A stretch of 64,000 nt of DNA from Acidobacteriota bacterium (GCA_021794095.1 JAJYRN010000002.1:109076-173075); one strand, 5' to 3'; counted from the stretch's first letter, positions 35,234-43,799 are shown. Translations and numbers: made by a program. Notes: generated from the sequence alone by a model not told the origin.

Positions 35234-36022
35234 ATGCAGATCGTCGCGATCCTCACCGTCATGGCCGCAGCCTTTGCCGCGGGCGCCATCAACGCCATCG
35301 CCGGAGGCGGGACGCTCATCACCTTCCCGGCCCTGATGGGCATCGGGCTTATGGGCACCCAGGCCAACGTGACCAGCACCCTATCGCTCTGGCCCGGTTC
35401 GATCGGTGGGTTCCTGGGCCACCGCAAGGATCTGGAAGGCACCCGGGCCTTCGCCCTGCGTCTGGTGCCGCCGTCGCTGCTGGGGGGCGGGCTGGGCGCC
35501 TGGCTCCTGATGATCACGCCCCAATCCGTCTTCGAGCGCCTGATCCCCTGGCTCATCCTCGTGGCCACGGTCCTGCTCGCCGCCAACGACCCGATGTCCC
35601 GCCTCCTCAAGCGGCTCGGGGGCCACGAGCGCACCTCCGGATGGTGGGTCGGCGCCATCGCCTTCCAGTTCCTGGTGGGCATCTACGGCGGCTACTTTGG
35701 CGCAGGCATTGGCATCCTGATGCTGGCGGCCCTGAGCCTCCTGGGCCTCACGGACATCCACCAGATGAACGGCCTCAAGAACTTCCTGGCCCTGTCCATC
35801 AATGGCATTGCCATCGTCACCTTCATCGCCACCGAGTTCATCCGCCACCCCGGCAACATCGTCTGGCATCTCGTGCTGCTCATGGCCCTGTCCGCCATGG
35901 CCGGCGGCTTCTTCGGTGCCCACATGGCCCACCGCGTCGGACGCAGAACCGTCCGGATCGCCGTGGTAGCGATCGGGTTCTCCCTGTCGGCCTGGTACTT
36001 CTACAAGCACCACGCCGCCTGA
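35234..36022 (+). CDS. TauE/SafE family (TSUP) membrane transporter
   Basis: A 262-residue protein with about eight membrane helices and the TSUP repeats: AGAINAIAGGGTLITFPALM near the N-terminus and FLVGIYGGYFGAGIGILMLA at the centre, plus the C-terminal GGFFGAHMAHRV. The family exports or imports sulfur-containing or organic anions; the substrate is not indicated by neighbours. ATG 35234 follows aaggtgg at a good distance; a GTG three codons earlier is in that same site. Confidence 0.88.
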   Translation: MQIVAILTVMAAAFAAGAINAIAGGGTLITFPALMGIGLMGTQANVTSTLSLWPGSIGGFLGHRKDLEGTRAFALRLVPPSLLGGGLGAWLLMITPQSVFERLIPWLILVATVLLAANDPMSRLLKRLGGHERTSGWWVGAIAFQFLVGIYGGYFGAGIGILMLAALSLLGLTDIHQMNGLKNFLALSINGIAIVTFIATEFIRHPGNIVWHLVLLMALSAMAGGFFGAHMAHRVGRRTVRIAVVAIGFSLSAWYFYKHHAA

Positions 36023-36028
36023 CCGCCC

Positions 36029-36057
36029 TTGGCCGAAGCCCCGGCCTGTGCTAGCAT
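36029..36057 (+). promoter_or_regulatory. candidate promoter of tRNA-Ser
   Basis: TTGGCC (36,029-36,034) and TAGCAT (36,052-36,057) are spaced 17 bp apart, which is ideal, and match the sigma-70 boxes at three and four of six positions. The start would fall near 36,064, about 24 bases before the mature tRNA. Confidence 0.45.
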
Positions 36058-36087
36058 TCCTGTTCCCCGCGCCCGCGCGGAGCCCCT

Positions 36088-36178
36088 GGAGAGTTGTCCG
36101 AGTGGCCGAAGGAGCACGATTGGAAATCGTGTAACGTCCAAAAGGCGTTCGAGGGTTCGAATCCCTCACTCTCCGCCA
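36088..36178 (+). tRNA. tRNA-Ser (anticodon GGA)
   Basis: The 7-bp acceptor stem GGAGAGT (36,088-36,094) pairs with ACTCTCC (36,168-36,174), followed by G73 and an encoded CCA. The anticodon arm is cacga-ttGGAaa-tcgtg, so it reads UCC and UCU. The long variable arm (near gtccaaaaggc) is typical of a class II tRNA, and the T arm is gaggg-ttcgaat-ccctc. tRNA genes are common phage integration sites; prophage genes begin within 175 bp of its 3' end. Confidence 0.97.
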
Positions 36179-36180
36179 CC

Positions 36181-36212
36181 AAACCCCCGTCACCACTTGG
36201 TTTCGGGGGTTT
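36181..36212 (+). terminator. terminator behind tRNA-Ser
   Basis: aaacccccg (36,181-36,189) pairs over 9 bp with cgggggttt (36,204-36,212), a 14-base loop between, then cattttg. It starts 2 nt after the encoded CCA. It could equally stop leftward prophage transcription, since the A/T ends are symmetric. Confidence 0.78.
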
Positions 36213-36350
36213 CATTTTGTGGCACGAACCAGCCGAAATCGGACCCGGACGAGGGTGAAAATGGTGATCTAAGTGCTGGAAAGTTCCCCGAAGTCTGAAT
36301 GGGTGGTACACGATTTGGCACAAGGCATTGGGAGGGGGTGGTACAAGACC
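36213..36350. other. gene-free prophage/host junction with a 10-bp direct repeat
   Basis: 138 bp without a coding signal. gggtggtaca occurs at 36,301-36,310 and 36,336-36,345 in the same direction, and tggcac(g/a) occurs near 36,222 and 36,316. Such short repeats could be integrase arm sites of an attachment region; this is speculation without the other prophage end. Confidence 0.35.
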
Positions 36351-36710
36351 CTACTCCTCTGCGTCCTTCTTCGCGGGGCAGTCCTGCAGGGTGCAGGTGT
36401 CGCCAGCCCGGCGCCCGAAAAAGCCAGCGCGGATCAGGTCAAGATCCCGTCGGTGGTCCTCCTTGGTGACGAACTTCTCGAGCATCTCCTCCCGGAGATC
36501 CCGGATGGCCAGGGTGAGAGCATCCACCGAATCGTGGAGCCCGGTCATGCTTGAGGTCAGAGCCTTCTGGTTGTCGTCCGCAGACTTGATGTACCGGGTG
36601 ATGGCGAAGCGCAAGAAGGCCATGAGGGTGCCCACCAGGGCCAGGAGGGCCAGCCACTCCACCGGGGAGATGACAGGAACGGTGCTCACGCGGTCGAATC
36701 CAGAAATCAC
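36351..36710 (-). CDS. small phage membrane protein with coiled-coil (lysis cassette)
   Basis: A 119-residue protein starting at GTG 36710, whose GTGA overlaps the stop of the upstream gene. One membrane helix (about residues 13-36, VEWLALLALVGTLMAFLRFAI), then a charged coiled-coil (DDNQKALTSSMTGLHDSVD...) and a Cys-containing tail (DTCTLQDCPAKK). It is the last prophage gene. It may be an accessory lysis protein or act after integration; no family is recognised. Confidence 0.65.
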   Translation of the reverse strand: MISGFDRVSTVPVISPVEWLALLALVGTLMAFLRFAITRYIKSADDNQKALTSSMTGLHDSVDALTLAIRDLREEMLEKFVTKEDHRRDLDLIRAGFFGRRAGDTCTLQDCPAKKDAEE

Positions 36711-37336
36711 AGCTTCCCCCCTGCGTAGCCGAGAGCAACCCCGGCGGCGAAACCCTCGATGCGCCCCCTCCAGCGGGACTCCCGCACGGCATCCTTCCAC
36801 GCCCTCGTGGCCGCTTCCTGCGCCAGCCGGGCGGACTGCTCGTGCTGGTAGGCAGCCTGCCACTGCGCCGACCGGGCCTGCTCGTCCGAGAATGCCAGCT
36901 TGAGCTGTCCCACCTGACCCTCGAGGGCCACCACCTGCCCATGGAGCCCGTCAATCTGGGCCACCTGCGCGGAGATGACCTCCTTGTCCTTGGCGATCAC
37001 CTGGTCGCGGAGGTCGGGAGGGGCTGGAGCCTGGGCAGCCAGCCGAGCAAGGAGGGCCGCCCGCTCCTTCAAGAGACGACCCGATTGGGCCTCGGCCGCC
37101 TTGGCCTGGGCCTCTGCCACATCTGCCCGGGCCTGGGCCGCGGCGAGGGCGGCAGCATGGTGGGGGATGGCCTGCGCGGCCTGTGCGTGCGCCTGGGCCT
37201 GCTGATCCTGCTGCTGGGACACCTGCTCGGCCTGGGTGCCCTGGTGCTGGTGGTGAACCTGGAGGGCCGTGGTGATGCCCCAGCCGGCCAGGAGCGCCGC
37301 ACCCGCGACGATCAGGAGGTTCCGCAGGCTAGGCAT
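36707..37336 (-). CDS. spanin-like membrane-anchored coiled-coil protein
   Basis: A 209-residue protein: an N-terminal membrane anchor (residues 5-24, LRNLLIVAGAALLAGWGITT) followed by a long Ala/Gln/Glu/His-rich coiled-coil (about 30-170) and a C-terminal segment RGRIEGFAAGVALGYAGGK. This is the layout of an Rz-type inner-membrane spanin, which joins the two membranes in lysis, though no Rz1 lipoprotein frame was found. It overlaps the holin-like gene by 8 nt. Confidence 0.6.
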   Translation of the reverse strand: MPSLRNLLIVAGAALLAGWGITTALQVHHQHQGTQAEQVSQQQDQQAQAHAQAAQAIPHHAAALAAAQARADVAEAQAKAAEAQSGRLLKERAALLARLAAQAPAPPDLRDQVIAKDKEVISAQVAQIDGLHGQVVALEGQVGQLKLAFSDEQARSAQWQAAYQHEQSARLAQEAATRAWKDAVRESRWRGRIEGFAAGVALGYAGGKL

Positions 37337-37616
37337 CGGGGCCCCCGTCCGTGTCTGCCTGGGGAGTTGGCACAACCCGAGGTCCACCGGGGGCGGTCGG
37401 GCCCACGAGCCCGACGGTCTTGCCCAGCACCTTCCCGGTGGTGACGGCGGCCAACAGGAGGCCGAAGGCGGCCACCCAGTTGGCGTCGAGGCCGGTGGGG
37501 CGGTACAGGGCGATGGTGAGCCAGGTGCAGCCCGCCACGATGACGAGCGCATAGGCCGCGTGTTTCAGGCTGGCTGTTGGGTCGGTCTTGTCGAGGAGGC
37601 GGAGAAGGTAGCTCAT
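37329..37616 (-). CDS. holin-like protein
   Basis: A 95-residue protein with two hydrophobic segments (about residues 18-37, AAYALVIVAGCTWLTIAL, and 46-66, VAAFGLLLAAVTTGKVLG) and a hydrophilic tail. It sits directly after the M15 endolysin (ATGA overlap at 37,613-37,616), as class II holins do. It is too short and generic for a firm family name. Confidence 0.6.
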   Translation of the reverse strand: MSYLLRLLDKTDPTASLKHAAYALVIVAGCTWLTIALYRPTGLDANWVAAFGLLLAAVTTGKVLGKTVGLVGPTAPGGPRVVPTPQADTDGGPDA

Positions 37617-38065
37617 CGCACCTCCAGGTAGTGCCACGCGCCCGGCCCACCCGAGGCGGTCAAGGCCATCCGGCGTGGCTGCTCGCCCTCCACGGCCACC
37701 GCCAGGTGCAGCCAAGCACCGCATTCGATGATGATCTGGTCGTAGGGGAGATCGGAGAGGCGCAGCTTGTCGAAGGCCGCATGCAAGTCGAGGCCCTGCG
37801 GGATGATGTCCGCTGCGCGGCCGGTCATGTGGGCGCTGTTCTTGGCGCCTCCCACAGCCTCGTTCAGGGCCACGCAGCGGTAGCCGGAATCCACATGGAA
37901 CGGCTCGCCCAGCAGCGCGCGCGCCGGCTCAAGCAGCGTCTCGCAGAGTCGGGTGAGGTTCGCCACGATGCCAGCGGTGGGGCTGTTGTCGATCCCTTGC
38001 CGCAGAGCAGTCTGAGATCGCGTCATTTCCTCGAGGCAGAAGTGCTCGGAGAGGGGAGTAGACAT
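37613..38065 (-). CDS. M15 family peptidase endolysin
   Basis: A 150-residue zinc peptidase that should cleave the peptide stems of host peptidoglycan. It has the M15A pattern: STPLSEHFCLEEMTRS at the N-terminus, DSGYRC, zinc ligands in SAHMTGRAADI (His and Asp), and the third ligand in WLHLAV. No signal peptide is present, so a holin is needed, and one follows directly. ATG 38065 has gaggt upstream. Confidence 0.88.
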   Translation of the reverse strand: MSTPLSEHFCLEEMTRSQTALRQGIDNSPTAGIVANLTRLCETLLEPARALLGEPFHVDSGYRCVALNEAVGGAKNSAHMTGRAADIIPQGLDLHAAFDKLRLSDLPYDQIIIECGAWLHLAVAVEGEQPRRMALTASGGPGAWHYLEVR

Positions 38066-38144
38066 AGGGCACCTCACCGCCGAGGATCAGGCGGAGATAG
38101 CCCTCACGGGATGCCAACTGGCGCAGGGTGGGGCACCTAGGGCG

Positions 38145-40310
38145 TCAGTGGTATCCAGGAGTTGCGCTCATGGGAGCCCCGTCTGGTTGACGGCCGCCAC
38201 GAGATGAAGGGGCAGCACCACCACCGTGCCACAAGTAATACTCGGCATCCTTCTTCTTGAATTGTTCAAGGAGTTGGGCTTCGATAGCCCGATTCAACCC
38301 CGCCAGGGATCGCGTCGTGCCGAGAACCTCTTTCGTCATCAGTTCCAGCGCCATGGCGGATTCATAGGCCGAAGCTTTTGATTTTTGATCTGGGGGAATA
38401 TCCGGATTGGACACAAAGGACCAATCTGCGCCATGGGCGCCTCCATGTGTCAACGCATAAGATCCGAAAGCGAACTTCAGGGAGGGTCCGTTCTGACCAA
38501 AAAAGGCATCCTGGGCAAAAGAGTTCATGCCTGGGTATCGCTTCATGAAGTCTGCCGACATCCGAAGTTTGACTGGGCCCTCCTTGGTGAGAGCCATCGC
38601 CAACCAGGCACCACCTTTGGCGCGAGCTGCCGCCTGCATTTCAGGGGATGCATGAGCAGCCTGAAACGCCTCCTGTAGGTATTTTTCGCCTTCCGCATTT
38701 AGTTGCCCATTGGGCCCCATCAGTGAGAGTGCGGCCATGGAGGTAAACACCGGATTCTGGTTGTTCATGAGGCTTTGCATGAAGGAAGCGCCCTGCGCGC
38801 CTTTCAACATCTCGCTGCCGGATGCGTTCAAAGTGCGACCCACGTTCTCGACATACCGCATGCCGGCCTGGGTGATGAACCCCACACGGGCCATCTCCGC
38901 CTGCCGCATGGAGGCAAGTGCCCCCAGGTACTCGTTCGAGCTGATCCCCTGGCGGTTGCCCTCAGCAATCAGGCCCGCAATACGGTCCAGTCGCCGGTTC
39001 ACGTCGAAGGAACTACGGCCCGTCTCGCCAGAACGGATGGACTGCCCGACGAATCCCGCCAGGGCACTATCCGAAACCCCCATATCCTGCGATCGCCGGA
39101 AGATCGAATCAGCAGTCCCCGCCAATTCCACATTCCCTTCGGCCCATCCCCCCGCGCCGATGTTCATGGCGGGGAGGAGTCGCCTGATGGCATCCATATT
39201 CCAATTGCTCCGCCAGTGAGCAGAACCCTCGCTGAGATGAGTCCCGTTCTTCGAGTAGGACATCCCGCGGAGGCTGAAACCCGCACCCAAGCCCTGGGAC
39301 ATTCGATAGTCGTCCAAGAATTTGGTGGCATCTGGGACCACATCATTTATTCCGATCCCGCTCAGCCACGATCCGGCCTTGAACCCACCGTAAAGAGCAG
39401 CCAAGCCCATTCCGCCGATGGCAGCAGCACCACCAACACCGCCTCCCAGGGCGGCCATGGCGCCTCCTTCCCCGAGGATGCTGTCGGCTGCGAAGGCCCC
39501 ATTGAGGCGACGGAGGGCGGCCATCCCGAAAATCTCCTGGACGGCCCCGAGCATGTCACCGTGGGCCATGCGCCGGAAGGCCCCCACACTGCCCCGAAGG
39601 CCGCCCACGCCGCCAGCACCGCCGCTCCCACCTGCGCGCCCCTCTCCCACCTGCGCCCGAAGATCGTCCAGTTCCCGGTTGAGCTTCCCGCCGTGTTCTC
39701 CGCCGATGGCGTCCGCGGCCTCCTTCCCTGATTTCGCCAGGGACTGGATGGCCTCGTGGAGCTTCACCATCTGCTCGGTGGCTCGCATGGCTGCGGGCGT
39801 GCCGGAGCCGGCCTGCTCGTACTCCGTCATGAGTTCCGCCATCTTCTTGCCGGCGCGCTCGAGGCCAGAGAACGACTCCTCCACCTTCCGGCCCTGCGGG
39901 CTCCCGGCGATGGCAGCCCACATGCTCGCCTCGCCTCGGTCCTGCTCCCCGAGGGTGCCACCCCACCGCTGGTAGAAGGTGCCAGCGTTCCGCAGGGCGT
40001 GGATGCCACCCTCCTGCATGATGGCCGCCCATCGCCTGGAGCCCATCGGGCCGAGATCCCGCTCGGGATAGTCCTCGGGGCGGTCCCAGTTCCCGGAGTA
40101 GCCGCCGGAGGGCCGCTGGCTGAAGGACCGGTTCAGCGCCTCGGCCCGTCCAATGCCAGCCTCCGCCCGGTCCATCCTGACGTCCTTGACGTCCAGGGTG
40201 ATGGTGCCGAGGTTCGCCCCGCCGGCCATCTCCCGACCCAACCCGTCCCGGAGGGCCTGCTGGAGTTTCCCAAAGAACCCCTCGGCGTTGATGTTCTTCT
40301 CGATCCCCAT
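38145..40310 (-). CDS. tail tape measure protein
   Basis: A 721-residue protein with long Ala/Gly/Met-rich helices and a central hydrophobic Gly-rich region (about residues 230-315, SGGAGGVGGLRG ... GGGVGGAAAIGGMGLAALYGG), which is typical of tape measures. It is the longest leftward gene between the tail chaperones and the lysis cassette, just where a tape measure belongs. The protein would set a tail of roughly 100 nm by the general rule of about 0.15 nm per residue. No lytic domain is seen in it. Confidence 0.85.
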   Translation of the reverse strand: MGIEKNINAEGFFGKLQQALRDGLGREMAGGANLGTITLDVKDVRMDRAEAGIGRAEALNRSFSQRPSGGYSGNWDRPEDYPERDLGPMGSRRWAAIMQEGGIHALRNAGTFYQRWGGTLGEQDRGEASMWAAIAGSPQGRKVEESFSGLERAGKKMAELMTEYEQAGSGTPAAMRATEQMVKLHEAIQSLAKSGKEAADAIGGEHGGKLNRELDDLRAQVGEGRAGGSGGAGGVGGLRGSVGAFRRMAHGDMLGAVQEIFGMAALRRLNGAFAADSILGEGGAMAALGGGVGGAAAIGGMGLAALYGGFKAGSWLSGIGINDVVPDATKFLDDYRMSQGLGAGFSLRGMSYSKNGTHLSEGSAHWRSNWNMDAIRRLLPAMNIGAGGWAEGNVELAGTADSIFRRSQDMGVSDSALAGFVGQSIRSGETGRSSFDVNRRLDRIAGLIAEGNRQGISSNEYLGALASMRQAEMARVGFITQAGMRYVENVGRTLNASGSEMLKGAQGASFMQSLMNNQNPVFTSMAALSLMGPNGQLNAEGEKYLQEAFQAAHASPEMQAAARAKGGAWLAMALTKEGPVKLRMSADFMKRYPGMNSFAQDAFFGQNGPSLKFAFGSYALTHGGAHGADWSFVSNPDIPPDQKSKASAYESAMALELMTKEVLGTTRSLAGLNRAIEAQLLEQFKKKDAEYYLWHGGGAAPSSRGGRQPDGAPMSATPGYH

Positions 40311-40313
40311 GGC

Positions 40314-40925
40314 CTACCTCGTCGTCAGGTCGATCTGCTTGAGCAGGAAGGGCTGCGGCAGGTCAGTGATCCAGGACCGCAGCTTCCCGATGTCAGCCAC
40401 CACCTGGAACCGACGGGGGGCCCGCATCCGAACCACCAGGTTCTGGCTCACCTTGACCCGACCATCCGATCCAGGCGCCGGGAGGGTGGCCGCCACTAAG
40501 GAGGCACCCTGCGGCCCAAGGGCGAACACCTGTCCCACCACCGCGCCAGAAGGCAACCGGACGGGCGTGTTGGGGGTCAGAACCCATTCAATGGGGTCAA
40601 GGGCATCCACCGCCAGGAAGCGATCCCCGGAGGACACCAGGCCGTAGGCCGGCGCATTCGCAGGGATGCTCACCGAGGCATCACCCACCAGCCCGGGGCC
40701 CAGCTTGGTCCGTAGGGCCTCCAATTGCTTGGCCGATACGCCAGTGAGGCCGGCCCGGAAGATGGCAGAAGGGGGATCGAAGGTGCCCCCTTCCCCGTTG
40801 CAGAGGGGGCAATCGTGCCGGGCGGCTCCTTCAGCCCCGGTGCATGGGCACCGATGCCACTTCTCCCACTGCATGCGCGAGCCGAGGGATCCCGAGAGGA
40901 CGTTCGTGAAGGGCGCGGCAAGCAT
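40314..40925 (-). CDS. phage tail protein with Cys-rich knuckle, unknown role
   Basis: A 203-residue protein. Residues about 24-48 hold CPCTGAEGAARHDCPLCNGE, a four-Cys/His cluster likely to bind zinc or iron. The rest is mostly beta-like (SSGDRFLAVDAL, TPNTPVRLPSGAVVGQVFALG). It starts at ATG 40925, which overlaps the stop of the upstream chaperone frame as TGATG, and ends 3 nt before the tape measure start. Position suggests a baseplate or tail-tip role; no family is recognised. Confidence 0.65.
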   Translation of the reverse strand: MLAAPFTNVLSGSLGSRMQWEKWHRCPCTGAEGAARHDCPLCNGEGGTFDPPSAIFRAGLTGVSAKQLEALRTKLGPGLVGDASVSIPANAPAYGLVSSGDRFLAVDALDPIEWVLTPNTPVRLPSGAVVGQVFALGPQGASLVAATLPAPGSDGRVKVSQNLVVRMRAPRRFQVVADIGKLRSWITDLPQPFLLKQIDLTTR

Positions 40926-41195
40926 CAGGGCCTCCGGGTGAAGTGGGCATCGCACCACGCGATCAGGGCCAGGGCGTCGGCATCCGTCCGGTCCTGCTCC
41001 CGGGAGGCCCGGTCCACGCGGGGTGTGTTCCCTGCCGCCTCAGATCCTTGAATCGCCGCCCAGTGAAGCTGGTAGGGAGCCAGCCGGAGGACGTCTGGGT
41101 GCCAAGGATGGAGCCCAAGGGCCCGCGAACCAGTCCACACCAGATTGGTGAGGGCCCGCGGCTGTCGCCAGTTAGCTTCCAGCGCCGCCGCTTCG
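40925..41195 (-). CDS. tail assembly chaperone, T-like extension probably made by +1 frameshift
   Basis: About 89 residues (EAAALEANWRQPRALTNLV ... CDAHFTRRP) in the frame +1 to the chaperone gene upstream, overlapping its last eight codons. It has no ATG of its own; the only alternative start is GTG at 41140 without a Shine-Dalgarno. Its stop overlaps the next gene as TGATG. In tailed phages this position, directly before the tape measure region, holds the G/GT pair, where T is made by frameshifting. The likely slip is TTT to TTC at 41,198-41,195 (codon GAC-TTT-CGA). Confidence 0.6.
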
Positions 41196-41588
41196 AAAGT
41201 CCGCCCTCCAACGGGAGTAGGCCCGGTAGAGGTCCAGGATGGCCTCCACATCCGGCAGACGCCCCAGATCGAGGGTCGGGAGATTCCCCCCCTTCTCGGG
41301 GGCTTTCCACCAGGAAGCCGGAGCCTTGGTGATGAGGATCTGCAGGGAAGCGATGGCCTCGGCCACGAACCCCGCAAGAGGGCCCATGGCACGCTCGATG
41401 GCCAGGGTATCGGCCACCGTGGCATAGCGGATCGTGACCGGGCCATCCAGGGAAGGAAAGCCGACGGACTTGAAGTCGGTCGTGAACTCCGGGATGGAGA
41501 ACACAACCTCCTCCTGCGCGGAAAGGGCGGGTTCCAGCGCCGAATCAATGCCGGCTGCCGCGCGAAGGACGGGATCTGTGAGGCCCAT
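41172..41588 (-). CDS. tail assembly chaperone, G-like
   Basis: A 138-residue protein encoded between tail tube and tape measure genes, the usual place of the G chaperone. It is acidic and helical: FTTDFKSVGFPSLDGPVTIRY, then DTLAIERAMG. It would bind the tape measure during tail assembly. The last codons overlap the +1 frame that encodes the T-like part. The name rests on position and on the overlap, not on sequence identity. Confidence 0.65.
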   Translation of the reverse strand: MGLTDPVLRAAAGIDSALEPALSAQEEVVFSIPEFTTDFKSVGFPSLDGPVTIRYATVADTLAIERAMGPLAGFVAEAIASLQILITKAPASWWKAPEKGGNLPTLDLGRLPDVEAILDLYRAYSRWRADFRSGGAGS

Positions 41589-41598
41589 GAGCTACCCC

Positions 41599-42015
41599 CT
41601 ACCGAGTCCGCAGCGCGCGGAACGAGAAACGCTGGGTGACCAGCTGCCCAGCCTGGATGCCGGATCCGTGGGAAGCCAGGGTGCAGGCTTCCAAGACCAT
41701 CACCGGCTGCTTGGTGATGTCGTCCAGCACCACCATGTCGAAGGTTCCGGTGCGGATCACCTCCGCAGCCGTGCGCGCGCCGAGCTTGCTGTCCTGGATG
41801 AGCATGTCCCGCACGTAGTACCGCTGGATGTCGCCGGACACCATGTAGCGCGTCTGCTGGTGCTCCTGCACCTCCACGGACCCGACCACGAGGACGTCCT
41901 GCACCCCCATGTCCACCGACCAAGACACCCCCTGGAACCAGCCAGCGTCCACACCGTCGATCATGATCCGGGCGACGTGGCCGCCCAGCACCTTGGCATC
42001 ATAGATGTTGGCCAC
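41599..42015 (-). CDS. tail tube protein
   Basis: A 138-residue protein that follows the sheath gene, as tube genes do. Beta-rich, with VARIMIDGVDAGWFQGVSWSVD and VEVQEHQQTRYMVSGDIQ; the length is normal for tubes of contractile tails. The start is GTG at 42015, with taggagg upstream. It would polymerise into the inner tail tube. Confidence 0.78.
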   Translation of the reverse strand: MANIYDAKVLGGHVARIMIDGVDAGWFQGVSWSVDMGVQDVLVVGSVEVQEHQQTRYMVSGDIQRYYVRDMLIQDSKLGARTAAEVIRTGTFDMVVLDDITKQPVMVLEACTLASHGSGIQAGQLVTQRFSFRALRTR

Positions 42016-42044
42016 GGGAGCCTCCTATCAGAATCAGAGAGAAA

Positions 42045-43790
42045 TCAGAGAGAGATCTGGGCTGGCGAGAGCTTCACCGCCACGGTGATGTAGTCCGTCT
42101 CCCCGACGGGACTGGCGGTGACGCTGATATTCCAGGTCTCCATCCCATCGGTGGTGACAGTGAGGTTCGTCCAGGCAGGAGTTTCCTGCCCGTTCGTGAA
42201 GCCGGGGGTCAAGAAGCCGCCCGGGTTCTGAGCCGAGCGCACGGAATTGTCCAGGAACTTGGAAGCCGCCAGCTTGATCAGCTGGCCAGAGGACAGGTCC
42301 AGCGGATAGCCGATGAAGGACGACAGAACCTGGTTGAACCCGGCGGAAATGGCATCCTGAATCCGGAGCCCAAGCAGCTTCCGGTAGGCGACGTTGGCGC
42401 CACCCTGCCAAGTGGTGATGGCCTGCTCCACGCGGGACTGGCCAGTGACGGGATCGATCGTGATGGGCGTCACGCCGGCGATGAGCAGGTTGGAGATGTC
42501 GGTCGTCAGAGGAGTGGGATTCTCGAGGCCCAGGCTGAGGAGCGGCTTGCCCGTCGCAGGGGTCGAGACATAGGAGCCAGCTGAGATGCCGAGCACCTGG
42601 GCCGCAGAGCCGTGGCCGCCGAGCTGCTCCTGCAGGCCCGTGAGAGGGTTGTAACCCACCGTGCCATTCCAGACGTAGACGACCGGGCCCGGGAAGGTCG
42701 GCGCTGCAGCAGCAGCCTGCGCGACAGTCTGGCCCGGAGCCCCACCCAGGAAGAGGATGCGGTTGCGCTTTGCCGTGACCGTCCGCATGGCGAGGACATG
42801 CTGGTAGGCGAGGGCCTGCGCCGACGGGTCGGTGGTGGCCAAGAAGAGGAACTGGACGTCGGTGGCGGCCATGACGGTCAGGCCATTGGTCCAGTCGGTG
42901 GAGGTCACCACATCCGCATTGGTGCCTACGGCACCCGACAGATAGGTCTCGGCCGTGGCCGTGAGAGGACCGAACGTGCCAGCCACCGACAGCGCAGCGC
43001 TGACGAGGTAGTTGGCGTTGGTCAGCTGCCAGATGAGCGCGCCCTGGGACGCTGGGACGGGGGTGGGGGTCGCCAGGATGGCGGGAGCACTGGCCAGCAC
43101 GGGGTTGTCCATGTAGCGGACAGGCATGGAGGGATCCCCAGCGACCGTGGCCGTCCAGCCGGGCACCGTCTGGATCCATGCCGCGAGGTTCGCCAGGGTG
43201 ACACTGTCGGTGGGGTAGGCAAGGGTCGCCACCACCGCGCCGCTGGCGTAGAGGCTCGCCACCTGACCCACATGGTCGAACACCACCTTGGGCGTGGTAG
43301 CCGTGGAACTCACCATGAGGCCGGCGCCCACCGAGAAGGTGCGCTGCAGGCCGTCCGACCGCTTGAAGATCGTCACATCCCAAGGCAGGGAAGCACCCAC
43401 AGCCACCTGGATCGAGATCCCGTCCGTGTGGCGGCCGTAGTCGAGGCTGGTGAACACCAGGCCGGAAATCGTCGCAGTCGCCTGCGTGGGGGCGCCGATG
43501 CGCACGAAACGGATCAGGCCAGCACCCGGCACCGTGGGATCACCCGACGGGTTGAAGATCCGGCTGAGGTAGGAGAGCACGGGACCACCGCGGAGCGCAG
43601 CAGCCGCCTCCGAGAAGGATCGGAACTCCAATACCTGGTGGGGCACACCCCCATCGGATGTGCCGAGCACGCCGACCACACCCATGGACCCATAGGTGTC
43701 GGGGACCATGGCAGACGCATCGATTGTGGTGAATACGCCGGGACGCACGACATTCACGCCACCGACGTTGATTCCAATGGGACCAGGCAT
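42045..43790 (-). CDS. tail sheath protein
   Basis: A 581-residue protein. The N-terminus PGPIGINVGGVNVVRPGVFTTID and the C-terminal domain with YRKLLGLRIQDAISAGFNQ and a terminal beta-strand for subunit linking fit contractile sheath proteins. A middle domain (about 95-330) is inserted, as in larger sheaths. A strong aaggaggt precedes ATG 43790. The sheath contracts to drive the tube through the cell envelope. Confidence 0.85.
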   Translation of the reverse strand: MPGPIGINVGGVNVVRPGVFTTIDASAMVPDTYGSMGVVGVLGTSDGGVPHQVLEFRSFSEAAAALRGGPVLSYLSRIFNPSGDPTVPGAGLIRFVRIGAPTQATATISGLVFTSLDYGRHTDGISIQVAVGASLPWDVTIFKRSDGLQRTFSVGAGLMVSSTATTPKVVFDHVGQVASLYASGAVVATLAYPTDSVTLANLAAWIQTVPGWTATVAGDPSMPVRYMDNPVLASAPAILATPTPVPASQGALIWQLTNANYLVSAALSVAGTFGPLTATAETYLSGAVGTNADVVTSTDWTNGLTVMAATDVQFLFLATTDPSAQALAYQHVLAMRTVTAKRNRILFLGGAPGQTVAQAAAAAPTFPGPVVYVWNGTVGYNPLTGLQEQLGGHGSAAQVLGISAGSYVSTPATGKPLLSLGLENPTPLTTDISNLLIAGVTPITIDPVTGQSRVEQAITTWQGGANVAYRKLLGLRIQDAISAGFNQVLSSFIGYPLDLSSGQLIKLAASKFLDNSVRSAQNPGGFLTPGFTNGQETPAWTNLTVTTDGMETWNISVTASPVGETDYITVAVKLSPAQISL

Positions 43791-43799
43791 GTGACCTCC

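Noticed and set aside
37929-38117. Small frame between tape measure and endolysin
   Set aside because: TTG start without a Shine-Dalgarno, and most of it overlaps the endolysin in another frame.
40963-41310. -1 frame extension of the tail chaperone
   Set aside because: The -1 frame gives a Pro/Gly/Arg/Ser-rich shadow sequence and ends without a junction, while the +1 frame looks protein-like and ends in TGATG with the next gene.
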